Positions 1 to 7,839 of a DNA stretch of 64,000 nucleotides are shown one piece after another (within the stretch, counting starts at the first letter, position 1; every line of letters begins with the position of its first letter). Source of the DNA: Chloroflexota bacterium (GTDB lineage: Bacteria > Chloroflexota > UBA6077 > FW602-bin22). The position numbers and the translations under genes are program-made. The notes beneath the pieces are model-generated. The model was given only the letters and a program-made list of their open reading frames with translations. It was not told where the DNA came from and did no database searches. The DNA is taken from the NCBI GenBank assembly GCA_004297775.1, contig SCUE01000037.1:62001-126000 (forward strand), in the 5' to 3' direction.

Positions 1-2057
1 GTCGGGATGCGATAGGCGCGCAGCAGCGCCGCGACCTCATCGGGCGTCAACCAGGGGCGTTCTTCGCGCTGGAACGCCGCCGAGACCACCGGCCGCGCCG
101 CCTCGCCGTCGATATCGGCAAACTCCGGAACCTCACCGGCTGGCCGACGGAGCCAGGTGGCGTAGTCGGCGGCGTGGCCGAGCGCTCGCGCGGCCGCCTC
201 CGGGAACGTGAACGACGGAATCGCGCGCACTCCTCGGAGCGCCGACGGTGTGCCCTGTGCGCCGACGAAGCAGGCCAACACTGGCTTGGGTGGAGGCGGA
301 TCGCATGCCTCGGTCAAGGCTGCCGCCACGTCATCCGCCTCGGTCACGAGGGGCGGGATGAACAGCACGATCGCGGCATCGACCGACGGATCGGCCAGGA
401 CCAGCCGCAAGGCCTGACCGTAGGTCGGGGCGGCGCCCGAGGCGAGCATGTCGACCGGATTGGTGACCGACGCCTCTGGCGGCAACAGTGCGCGGAGCGC
501 GGCTTGGGTCTCCGGTTCGAGCGATGGTAAGGTCAGCCCGTTCGCCTCGCAGGCATCGGCGCACAGAATGCCAAGGCCACCCGCGTTGGTGAGAACGCCG
601 ACCCGTAAGCCGGCGGGGAGTGGCTGGTTAGCCAATAGGGTGGTAACATCGAACAGTTCCTCGAGCGTGTCGCACCGGATCACGCCGGCCTGTCGAAAGA
701 GCGCGTCAACGGCGACGTCCGAACCGGCCAATGCGGCCGTATGAGACGCGGCGGCGCGTTGGCCAGCCTGGCCGCGCCCGCCCTTGACCGCCACGATCGG
801 CTTGCGTGCCGCGACGCGTCGCGCGACCCGGGCGAAGCGTCGCCCATTGCCGAAAGACTCCAGGTAAAGCAGGATTGCTCCGGTTGAGGCGTCGTCCTCC
901 CACCACTCAAGCAGGTCGTTGGAGGAGAGGTCTGCCTTGTTGCCCATCGAGACGAAGCTTGAGATGCCGATCCCAAGCTGTCGCGCGTGCTCGAGTATCG
1001 CGATCCCGAGCGCGCCCGACTGCGAGGCGACCGCGACGGTACCGGTCGGTGGCAGGGTCGGCGCGAAAGTGGCGTTCAAGGTGCCCTCGGGACCACTGAC
1101 CAGCACGCCCATGCAGTTGGGTCCGACCAGACGCACGCTTCGCGCCCGGCAGAGCGCAAGCAACTCGTCCTGCCGTCGGCGGCCCTCCTCACCGACCTCG
1201 GCGAAGCCGGCTGAGATCACGACCAGGGCACGCGCGCCCGCGTCGAGCGCTTCCCGCGCCGCGTCGAGGACCGCCGCGGCCGGCACGACGACAATGGCTA
1301 GATCGACCGGCGCGCCGATTGCAGCCACGGTTGGGTAGGCCCGGACCGACGCAACGGCGGTGGCGGTCGGGTTGACCGGGTAGACGGGCCCGTCGAAGCC
1401 CCCCGCAAGCAGGTTGCGAAAGAGCTCGTGCCCGATCGAGCCGCGGCGACGCGAGGCGCCGACCACGGCGACGGAGCGAGCGCGGAAGAGCGGCTCCAGC
1501 GACGCGGTCGCGGCGACGTGGCGCCGCGCGTCGGCTGCCGCGACGTAGGTCGGATCCGGTCGCAGCGTGACGTCGACCTCGACCTCGCCGCTCGCGAAGG
1601 CGCGGTTTATCCCAAAACCGAGGTTCTGCAGCAGCCCAAACATCGCCTGGTTGCTCGGCATCACAATCGCCAAGAAGCGGCGAATGCCGGCCCTCCGGGC
1701 GTCGCGCGACAGGGACTCAAAAAGCGCGGTGCCAATACCACGGCCCTGCTGGTGGTCGTCGACCGCGATCGCCATCTCCGCCCGCGCGGGGTCGCGCAGG
1801 CGGACGTAATTGGCTAACGCGACGATGTCGCCGCCCAACTCGGCGACGAGTGCGTGCCCGGCGACGGTGCCCGCGAGGGTCTCGCCCTCGAGGCGGATTC
1901 CGGCCGAGTGGAATCGCGTCTGGCGGCTTTCGGCCACAAGGCGCCCAAACAGGTCCTGAACCCGTGGCAGGTCGGCCGCGGCGAACGGTCGGATCAACAC
2001 CTGGCCACCGTCCGCCAGCAGCGCGAACTCGGCGGGCGTGGGTTTGGCATCGATCAC
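1..2057 (-). CDS. GNAT acetyltransferase / ADP-forming acyl-CoA synthetase fusion (Pat-like), 3' end cut by window edge
   Basis: The ORF track misses this gene because it has no stop inside the window. I translated it by hand from GTG 2057 (GAGGTG-type ribosome site just upstream) and it stays open to base 1, about 685 residues. Residues about 1-165 are a GNAT domain with the acetyl-CoA loop QQGRGIGT (103-110). A CoA-binding Rossmann domain follows (VAVVGASRRRGSIG near 196-209), then the succinyl-CoA-ligase-like region with SQSGALG. The last visible residues (EVAALLRAYRIP) look like the start of the ATP-grasp subdomain, so the missing end is probably that domain. Related fused proteins are protein lysine acetyltransferases (PatZ/Pat) that control acyl-CoA synthetases; the GNAT-first order differs from E. 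coli PatZ. It is divergent from the TPP enzyme at 2249. Whether the ligase half is active cannot be judged from this fragment. Confidence 0.88.
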   Translation of the reverse strand, partial: MIDAKPTPAEFALLADGGQVLIRPFAAADLPRVQDLFGRLVAESRQTRFHSAGIRLEGETLAGTVAGHALVAELGGDIVALANYVRLRDPARAEMAIAVDDHQQGRGIGTALFESLSRDARRAGIRRFLAIVMPSNQAMFGLLQNLGFGINRAFASGEVEVDVTLRPDPTYVAAADARRHVAATASLEPLFRARSVAVVGASRRRGSIGHELFRNLLAGGFDGPVYPVNPTATAVASVRAYPTVAAIGAPVDLAIVVVPAAAVLDAAREALDAGARALVVISAGFAEVGEEGRRRQDELLALCRARSVRLVGPNCMGVLVSGPEGTLNATFAPTLPPTGTVAVASQSGALGIAILEHARQLGIGISSFVSMGNKADLSSNDLLEWWEDDASTGAILLYLESFGNGRRFARVARRVAARKPIVAVKGGRGQAGQRAAASHTAALAGSDVAVDALFRQAGVIRCDTLEELFDVTTLLANQPLPAGLRVGVLTNAGGLGILCADACEANGLTLPSLEPETQAALRALLPPEASVTNPVDMLASGAAPTYGQALRLVLADPSVDAAIVLFIPPLVTEADDVAAALTEACDPPPPKPVLACFVGAQGTPSALRGVRAIPSFTFPEAAARALGHAADYATWLRRPAGEVPEFADIDGEAARPVVSAAFQREERPWLTPDEVAALLRAYRIP

Positions 2058-2220
2058 GGCACACCTCGCTCCGATCCTGATCTGCGTCGAGTGTACGCCT
2101 GCGCGAAAGGACGAACATCGGTTGCGACACCGGATGCGAAAGATATGCCACCTACCTAATCGATCACGGCGAGTCGCCTATGCGAACGGCCGCGCCACGC
2201 CGCCGCCTGTGGTAGTCTGG

Positions 2221-2237
2221 CCCGCGAATTACGCGGG
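2221..2237 (+). promoter_or_regulatory. Inverted repeat overlapping the ribosome binding site of the TPP enzyme
   Basis: CCCGCG and CGCGGG form a perfect 6-bp inverted repeat around AATTA. The right arm runs into GGGAGG, the Shine-Dalgarno sequence for ATG 2249, so folding would partly bury it. A possible -10 box TAGTCT lies at 2213-2218, which would start the RNA near the left arm. The repeat could therefore be an operator rather than an RNA hairpin. Confidence 0.3.
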
Positions 2238-2248
2238 AGGCGCACGGC

Positions 2249-3916
2249 ATGAACGGCTTCGACGCGGTTGTCAGCATTCTCAAGCGGGAAGGCGTCGAGT
2301 ACCTCTTCTCGTACCCGAATAACGCGATCATTGACTCGGCGGCGAAGGCCGGGCTTCGGCCCGTCATCGCCCGCGGCGAGAAGACGCTCATCAACATGGC
2401 CGACGGCTATGCCCGATCGGTCAATGGCAAGAAGCCGGCCGTCATCGTCGTCCAGCAGGGCTCGGGTATCGAGAATTGCTTCGGCGCGATCGCGCAGGCG
2501 TATGCCGACTCGATCCCACTACTGATCATTCCCGGCGGCGGCGATCAGCGTAACCGCGGCAGCGAATTCGACCCGATCCCGAGTTTCGGCCGCATTACCA
2601 AATGGGCCGACCGCGTGACGTACCCGGAGCGGTTGGCGAGTTCCCTTCGGCGCGCGTTTCAGCAGTTGCGTAATCCGCCATACGGGCCGGTCCTGCTCGA
2701 AATTCCACGCGATGTCGGCGCGGCCGAAATCCCCGATGCAACGCTCGCGGCCTATGTGCCCGCGCGTGCTTACCGTTCGGCAGCCGACTCGGCCGACGTC
2801 ACCAAGGCGATCGACATCCTTTCGCGCGCCAAGCGCCCGATGATCATCGCCGGTCATGGCGTCCTCTGGGCCGAGGCGTGGGGTTCACTCCGTGCGTTCG
2901 CCGAATCGACCGGCATCCCGGTCATGACGACGATGGCGTCGAAGGGCGTCTTCGCCGAGAACCACCCCCTCTCGCTCGGCGTCGGCGGCCTCACCCTCTC
3001 GCGAGCCGCCGCGCAGTTCCTGACGACAAGCGACGTCATCCTCGCGCTCGGCGCGGGACTGATTGCGACGGTGCCGTTCGTGACGCCCATTCCGGAGGGC
3101 AAGACGCTGATCCAGGTATCGCACGATCACGATGCGATCGACCGCGACTACACGATTCAACACGCCTTGATCGGCGACGTCGGCCTGGTGATCGATCAGT
3201 TGCAAACCGAGAGCGCCAAGAAAGGGCTACGTGGACCCGATGCCACGGGCGAGATTCGCGAGGCGCGTGCAGCCGAACTGCGTCAATGGTCGCCTCGGTT
3301 CACTTCTGACGAAACGCCGATCAGCCCGTACCGTGTCATTCGCGACCTGATGAATACTGTCGATCGCGCGAACACGGTCGTAACGCACGACTCCGGCAAC
3401 CCACGCGACCAGACTCTGACGTCCTATGAAGCGATCACGCCGCGCGGCTACCTCGGCTGGGGCAAATCGACCCAGCTGGGCACTGGCATGGGGATCGCAC
3501 TCGGGGCAAAGCTCGCCACGCCTGACAAACTGTGCGTCAATATCCTCGGCGACCTCGCCTTCGGCACGATCGGAATGGAAGTTGAGACCGCCGTGCGCGA
3601 GCGACTACCGATCCTGACCGTCCTCATCAATAACTCGGTCATGGGTGGATACGGCCACCACATGCCGAACGCGAGCGAGAAGTTCTCCTCGAACCGACTC
3701 AGCGGCGAATACTGGAAGGTCGCGGAGGGCCTCGGCGCCTATGCCGAGCGCGTCACCAGCCCGTCCGAAGTCGTGCCGGCGCTCAAGCGGGCGATCGACG
3801 CGACCCGGCGGGGCCGCCCAGCTACGATCGAGTTCATTACGCGAGAGGAACCGGTCTATCCGGTCGCACGTGGCCTGCTCGCGGAGGTCGCCAAGGAACT
3901 GAGACAACCGGTCTAG
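2249..3916 (+). CDS. Thiamine-diphosphate-dependent enzyme, acetolactate-synthase-like
   Basis: 555 residues, the usual length for a three-domain ThDP enzyme of the acetolactate synthase/benzoylformate decarboxylase family. The N-terminal domain carries the conserved Glu (E44, in ARGEKT) followed by MADGYAR, which activates the cofactor aminopyrimidine. A central nucleotide-binding-like domain follows (PMIIAGHGVLW). In the C-terminal ThDP domain the usual GDG(x)n-NN motif reads GDLAFGT... with INNS about 26 residues later, so the second Gly of GDG is Leu. The start ATG 2249 has GGGAGG upstream. No regulatory small subunit (ilvN) or other branched-chain gene is adjacent, so a catabolic 2-oxoacid decarboxylase or ligase role is as likely as acetolactate synthesis. 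The substrate is not determinable. Confidence 0.85.
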   Translation: MNGFDAVVSILKREGVEYLFSYPNNAIIDSAAKAGLRPVIARGEKTLINMADGYARSVNGKKPAVIVVQQGSGIENCFGAIAQAYADSIPLLIIPGGGDQRNRGSEFDPIPSFGRITKWADRVTYPERLASSLRRAFQQLRNPPYGPVLLEIPRDVGAAEIPDATLAAYVPARAYRSAADSADVTKAIDILSRAKRPMIIAGHGVLWAEAWGSLRAFAESTGIPVMTTMASKGVFAENHPLSLGVGGLTLSRAAAQFLTTSDVILALGAGLIATVPFVTPIPEGKTLIQVSHDHDAIDRDYTIQHALIGDVGLVIDQLQTESAKKGLRGPDATGEIREARAAELRQWSPRFTSDETPISPYRVIRDLMNTVDRANTVVTHDSGNPRDQTLTSYEAITPRGYLGWGKSTQLGTGMGIALGAKLATPDKLCVNILGDLAFGTIGMEVETAVRERLPILTVLINNSVMGGYGHHMPNASEKFSSNRLSGEYWKVAEGLGAYAERVTSPSEVVPALKRAIDATRRGRPATIEFITREEPVYPVARGLLAEVAKELRQPV

Positions 3917-3970
3917 AGCTCGGGAACGATTGGATATCGCATCGTCGATCCTGTCCACCGGCGGGAAATC

Positions 3971-4003
3971 GAATGGGCGGCGCTCCCAGAGCGCCGCCCA
4001 TTC
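3971..4003. terminator. Bidirectional hairpin terminator between convergent genes
   Basis: A perfect 15-bp stem (GAATGGGCGGCGCTC with its complement) closes a 3-nt CCA loop between the ends of the convergent genes at 3916 and 4052. There is no U-tract on either strand. Confidence 0.7.
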
Positions 4004-4051
4004 CCCTGTCCGCGTGGCGGGCCAATCGACGCGGGCCGCGATCGCGAGATC

Positions 4052-5314
4052 CTAGCTCGCCATCGCCGCCGACATCATCTTCAATCCGACTTCCATTCCC
4101 TTCCACGGCGCTCCAGCGTGGAACGGCTCGCCGGCGCCAAACCGCCACGGCAGGTACACGCCGAGCAGCTTCTTGCCGAGCCGCCAGACCGGAGACGAAC
4201 CGACCCGGTAGGCGTTGCCGGCGTCCGGGCGCACCTCGACGGCGGTCCCGTTGTCCTTCAGGCGCAACGGCACCTGCGCGAACGTCGCCGTGTCGAACTG
4301 CTCCATCACGCACATGCTGATCGGATCGAAGGCGACTGATGGCTTCTCACCCAGGATGTCGGACGCGATCGCGTCCGCCGCGGCGTCGGCCTGAAGGAAT
4401 GCAAGGAACGCCTGCTTGACCGGGAAATCGCCAGCGTCGCCGACGGCAAACACATTGTCGAGACCACGCACGCGCCGTGTCGCGAGGTCTGTCGCGATGA
4501 AACCGCGATCGTCCGACGGCAGCCCGGCAAATGTCGTCGCAGCGACATACGGCGGAAACGCGACCAGCAGATCGAACCCGAGCGTCTCGCCATTCGCGTA
4601 GACGACCTCGTTCGGCTCGATGCGCGACACCGCGTAGCCGCGATGGCCGACGATCCCGCGCCGATCGAACTCGCTCGAGACGAGCGTGTTCAGGCGCGGA
4701 CCGAAGGCCTGAATGTAGCCCTGCTCGTAGGTCGACCAGGTGATGTTCACCTTCGAGCGCGCGTGGTGTTGGCGCAGCCAGGAATCCAGCATCATCACCA
4801 TCTCGTACAGCGGTCCGCTGCATTTGTTGCGCGGCGGCACCAGGAATAGCACCCGTCGCTCCTTGCCGGCGTCGGCCGCGACCAGCAGACCGTCGAATCC
4901 CACGCGCAACCGAAGCATCTCCTCCGGTGTCCAGATCATGTAGGCGTGCTCGGCCATCCCCGGGATCTCTTCGGCCCGCATCGACGCGCCCGTCGCGACG
5001 ACGAGATGGTCGTACGGGATGTCCTCGCCGCCGGCGGTAACGGTTCGAGACACTGTGTCGATCACAGACGCCTTTCCCTGCACCAGTCGAATCCCCTTTC
5101 GACTCGTCGGCCGATCGAGGGGAATCGTCAGCTCGGCGGGATCGAGGCCGAATGGCACGTAGATCGTGTTCGGCTTGAAGAGGAAGTGATCCTGATCGGA
5201 CACGAGCGTCATCGCGGCTCGATCACCCACCTTCATGCGCGTGTAGAACGCCGCCTCCAAACCGCCAAACCCGCCGCCGATGACGACGACGCGCGGTTGC
5301 GTGTGCGTGCCCAT
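4052..5314 (-). CDS. FAD-dependent NAD(P)/FAD oxidoreductase, sulfide:quinone reductase-like
   Basis: The track ORF is 461 residues, but ATG 5314 has AAGGAG nine bases upstream and gives a 420-residue protein that begins directly with the FAD-binding fold (VVVIGGGFGGLEAA), so I chose it. A second dinucleotide-binding region and the FAD-closing motif VFAVGDAGDFP follow. Cysteines that could take part in sulfur transfer occur at NKCSGPLYE and SMCVME. Overall it resembles sulfide:quinone oxidoreductase/flavocytochrome c sulfide dehydrogenase proteins, which oxidise sulfide and pass electrons to quinone at the membrane. A CsoR/CstR-like palindrome lies 20 bp before the start, which suits a sulfur-responsive gene. 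NADH-type dehydrogenases share the fold, so the substrate is inferred. It is convergent with the TPP enzyme. Confidence 0.8.
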   Translation of the reverse strand: MGTHTQPRVVVIGGGFGGLEAAFYTRMKVGDRAAMTLVSDQDHFLFKPNTIYVPFGLDPAELTIPLDRPTSRKGIRLVQGKASVIDTVSRTVTAGGEDIPYDHLVVATGASMRAEEIPGMAEHAYMIWTPEEMLRLRVGFDGLLVAADAGKERRVLFLVPPRNKCSGPLYEMVMMLDSWLRQHHARSKVNITWSTYEQGYIQAFGPRLNTLVSSEFDRRGIVGHRGYAVSRIEPNEVVYANGETLGFDLLVAFPPYVAATTFAGLPSDDRGFIATDLATRRVRGLDNVFAVGDAGDFPVKQAFLAFLQADAAADAIASDILGEKPSVAFDPISMCVMEQFDTATFAQVPLRLKDNGTAVEVRPDAGNAYRVGSSPVWRLGKKLLGVYLPWRFGAGEPFHAGAPWKGMEVGLKMMSAAMAS

Positions 5315-5334
5315 CGTGAATTCTCCTTGCTCGC

Positions 5335-5351
5335 ATACCCTATCTGGGTAT
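5335..5351. promoter_or_regulatory. Candidate CsoR/CstR-type operator of the flavoprotein gene
   Basis: ATACCC-TATCT-GGGTAT is a perfect 6-bp inverted repeat with a 5-bp spacer, 20-37 bp upstream of ATG 5314 and overlapping the likely core promoter. Operators of the CsoR/CstR family (copper, persulfide) have ATACCC...GGGTAT character, and CstR controls sulfide-oxidation genes in Staphylococcus. No regulator gene is in the window. Confidence 0.45.
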
Positions 5352-5537
5352 TTAGAGAATCGCCGACGTGACGGTTCCCGCCATCCGGGGATTCCCCGGA
5401 CTCCTGGCAACACGGCCCGCGAGTAGTCCGAATGCACTATGTCGACCTGTACCGACGGTCAGGCAAAAGTCTGGTCAAATGCAGGGCGCGCGAAACCAGC
5501 CTCGCGAGGATCATGTGCCTGGCGAGGAGGCGACCCA

Positions 5538-5771
5538 ATGGCTACCCAGACGAGTAACACCGCGATGGCGCTGATGGAGCGCGTCGCGTACGACCGCCTA
5601 CGCCGATTCAACCACATTTCCGCGATCGCCGAGGAAAGCGAGTCCCCTCTTTGGCGCAAGCTCGCCGAGCGATCGGCGCGATCGGCACTGCGCGATTATC
5701 TCATCGTCGGGATGACGCAACGCGCCGCCGAGGATCTCGCGCCCGATCAGATCGCGTCCGAAGCCGCCTGA
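5538..5771 (+). CDS. Small protein of unknown function (77 aa)
   Basis: The track gives 110 residues from 5439, but ATG 5538 is preceded by GAGGAGG at a usable distance and begins where the sequence becomes protein-like. The 77-residue product is charged and helical in character (RFNHISAIAEESESPLWRK, then ARSALRDYLIVGM) with no signal peptide or membrane segment. I do not recognise a family. It lies 78 bp upstream of yajQ on the same strand, so the two could share a transcript. Confidence 0.6.
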   Translation: MATQTSNTAMALMERVAYDRLRRFNHISAIAEESESPLWRKLAERSARSALRDYLIVGMTQRAAEDLAPDQIASEAA

Positions 5772-5849
5772 CGACGACGCGGCCGTACGGCCGCGTTGAG
5801 CCAGCGGTTCATCCCACGCACGTGAGAACCGTCTAAGCTTGTCGCCCAT

Positions 5850-6341
5850 ATGGCGAGTGAATCCAGCTTTGACGTCGTTTCTCAGTTCGATCGGCAAGAG
5901 CTGGTCAATGCGATCGATCAGGTCGAGCGCGAGGTGACGACCCGCTACGACCTGAAATCGACCGGCACGGAAATCCAGTTGACGACCGATAAGCTCACGG
6001 TCGCGACCGGCACCGACTTCACGCTCAAGCAAGTGCGAGACGTGATCGTCGAGAAACTGACGCGGCGCAATCTCGACACCCGCATTCTCGATTGGGGAAA
6101 GGTGACCCCGGCGGCGCGCGGAACCGTCCGCCAGGAGGCCACCCTGAAGCAGGGCATTACGGCCGAACTTGGCCGCGAAATGGTGAAGTTCATCAAGAGT
6201 GCCAACCCCAAGACCCGTCCGCAGATCCAGGGGGACGCGGTCCGCGTCTTCGCCAAGTCGCGCGATGAGCTTCAGTCCGTGATTCAGAGCCTCAAACAAA
6301 AGGAGTGGCCCGCGCCGCTCCAATTCGTCAACTACCGCTGA
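5850..6341 (+). CDS. yajQ: YajQ-family nucleotide-binding protein
   Basis: 163 residues, the standard YajQ length. The N-terminus (SSFDVVSQFDRQELVNAIDQ), the central TTRYDLKSTGTEI and the end SLKQKEWPAPLQFVNYR are diagnostic of the family, which consists of two ferredoxin-like subdomains. In Xanthomonas a member binds cyclic di-GMP and acts with a transcription factor; in other bacteria the role is unsettled. ATG 5850 lacks a strong ribosome site. The stop at 6341 is followed after 10 bp by the LarA-like gene, whose AGGAGGAG ribosome site directly abuts the yajQ stop, implying one operon. Confidence 0.93.
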   Translation: MASESSFDVVSQFDRQELVNAIDQVEREVTTRYDLKSTGTEIQLTTDKLTVATGTDFTLKQVRDVIVEKLTRRNLDTRILDWGKVTPAARGTVRQEATLKQGITAELGREMVKFIKSANPKTRPQIQGDAVRVFAKSRDELQSVIQSLKQKEWPAPLQFVNYR

Positions 6342-6351
6342 GGAGGAGACT

Positions 6352-7770
6352 GTGCCCACCTGGACGCTCGACTGGAAGCGTGGTCCGCTCGAAGTTCGGT
6401 TGCCAGATGACGGCACCGTAACCTCGATCGAACGCCCGGCAACGATGCCGGGTCGTGGCTCGTGGCTCGACGTGATCGCCCACGCGGTCGACCATCCGAT
6501 CGGCTCGCCGCCACTTCGAGACATCGTCAAGGCCGGCGACCGGGTCGCGCTGCTTGTGACCGACATGCAGGATGAGATCCTCGGACAGCAAGGGGTCGGT
6601 GATTACCTGATCGATTACCTCGGCGCGGCCGGCGTGGATGCGCGAAGCATCACCCTGATCCATGCCGCCGGCATGCACGGCCATCCCGGTGCGCGGGCGA
6701 AGATTGGCGAACGTATCATCGGCCGAGTCGGCGCCTACATCGAACACGACCCGTACGACGAGCCGAATCTCTCGTTCCTGGGCGTCACCCGCCTCGGCAC
6801 ACCGGTCTGGGTCAATCGCGCTGCCGCTGAGGCCGACGTCGTCATTGGCCTGGGCCAGTGCTCGCCCAGCCTCTACGGATTTCAGGGCGGCGCTGGCATC
6901 ATTCTTCCGGGAATCAGCGCGGCCGACACGATTCGGTACAACCACGCGCGGATTCTGACGACGCGCACGAATTCCGCCTGGGGCCTCGGAAACCCGATGC
7001 GTGAGGACGTCATGGACGTCGGCGACTTGGCGCGACTGCGATTTAAGATCGACTGCGCGGCCGGAATCCCGCTGATCCTCAGCTCCACGCCGCACGGGGC
7101 AGCCGCGACAGAGACGGCAAACGCCGCATTCGCGGGCTATTTCCGCGAGGAGTGGCCGGTCGCGGTATCGTACGTCGAGGCAAACACGATGGCCGCGGTC
7201 GACCCGGCCGATATCTACGTGTTCTCGCCGGGACGCGCGCCAGCGCTCATGAACAGCATCTACATGGCGATCGAGTCGGCGGTTCGTGCCACCCATCAGG
7301 ATGGAGTCATCATCGCGGTCGTGTCGGCATACGATCACACGCCGTTCCCGCCACGGCCGCTCGCCGAGACGATGGCTGAGTTCCGCTATGTCACGCGGCG
7401 GTGGTGCGAGGAAACCGGCGACGATAATCCGATGCACGCCTACTGGCACCATCGCGATGGTGTCTGCAAGACAGAGCTGCTCGGCCGATCTCTGGAGGAG
7501 ATCAGTCGCGTCATTGCCCGTTTCGACGGCGAGCCGCGCTCCACCACACACATCTGGAGCCATCGGCGTTCGATCGAATCGCGGCGCTGCATCCTGGTCT
7601 CGGAAGGCGTCCCGCCGGCAGACGGCGCGGCCATGGGGTTCGTCGCGACGTATGCTGACTTTGAGTCGGCCTATCGGCACGCGCGGGATCTCGTCCAGCC
7701 GGGCGCGCGGGTTCTGGCGAATATGCCGCCGGGAGGGGCGATTCCGTTCGTTCGCAACCCGGCGCCGTAG
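6352..7770 (+). CDS. LarA-like (DUF2088) nickel-racemase homologue lacking the pincer lysine
   Basis: 472 residues from GTG 6352, which has AGGAGGAG five bases upstream. The DUF2088 fold of lactate racemase LarA is visible: an N-terminal segment with LLVTDMQDEI in place of the usual DxTR loop, LIHAAGMHGHPG in place of the GxHRPM loop, then IEHDPYDEPNLSFLG and GTPVWVNR, and the core GFQGGAGIILPGISAADTIRYNH. In LarA the core carries a Lys (K184 in Lactobacillus) that anchors the nickel-pincer cofactor. Here that position is Gly182, and no His occurs in the preceding segment where LarA has a nickel-ligand His; the later His (YNH) is kept. Classical nickel racemisation is therefore doubtful. No larB, larC or larE neighbour is present. 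It follows yajQ by 10 bp. Confidence 0.8.
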   Translation: MPTWTLDWKRGPLEVRLPDDGTVTSIERPATMPGRGSWLDVIAHAVDHPIGSPPLRDIVKAGDRVALLVTDMQDEILGQQGVGDYLIDYLGAAGVDARSITLIHAAGMHGHPGARAKIGERIIGRVGAYIEHDPYDEPNLSFLGVTRLGTPVWVNRAAAEADVVIGLGQCSPSLYGFQGGAGIILPGISAADTIRYNHARILTTRTNSAWGLGNPMREDVMDVGDLARLRFKIDCAAGIPLILSSTPHGAAATETANAAFAGYFREEWPVAVSYVEANTMAAVDPADIYVFSPGRAPALMNSIYMAIESAVRATHQDGVIIAVVSAYDHTPFPPRPLAETMAEFRYVTRRWCEETGDDNPMHAYWHHRDGVCKTELLGRSLEEISRVIARFDGEPRSTTHIWSHRRSIESRRCILVSEGVPPADGAAMGFVATYADFESAYRHARDLVQPGARVLANMPPGGAIPFVRNPAP

Positions 7771-7839
7771 GCCGACTTAGAGCGCCGCAAGAAATGACCG
7801 CCGCCATCTTGTCAGTCGGCAGGTACGCCCGTACAACGA

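Noticed and set aside
6328-7680. 450-aa minus-strand ORF opposite the LarA-like gene
   Set aside because: Antisense shadow, no recognisable domain.
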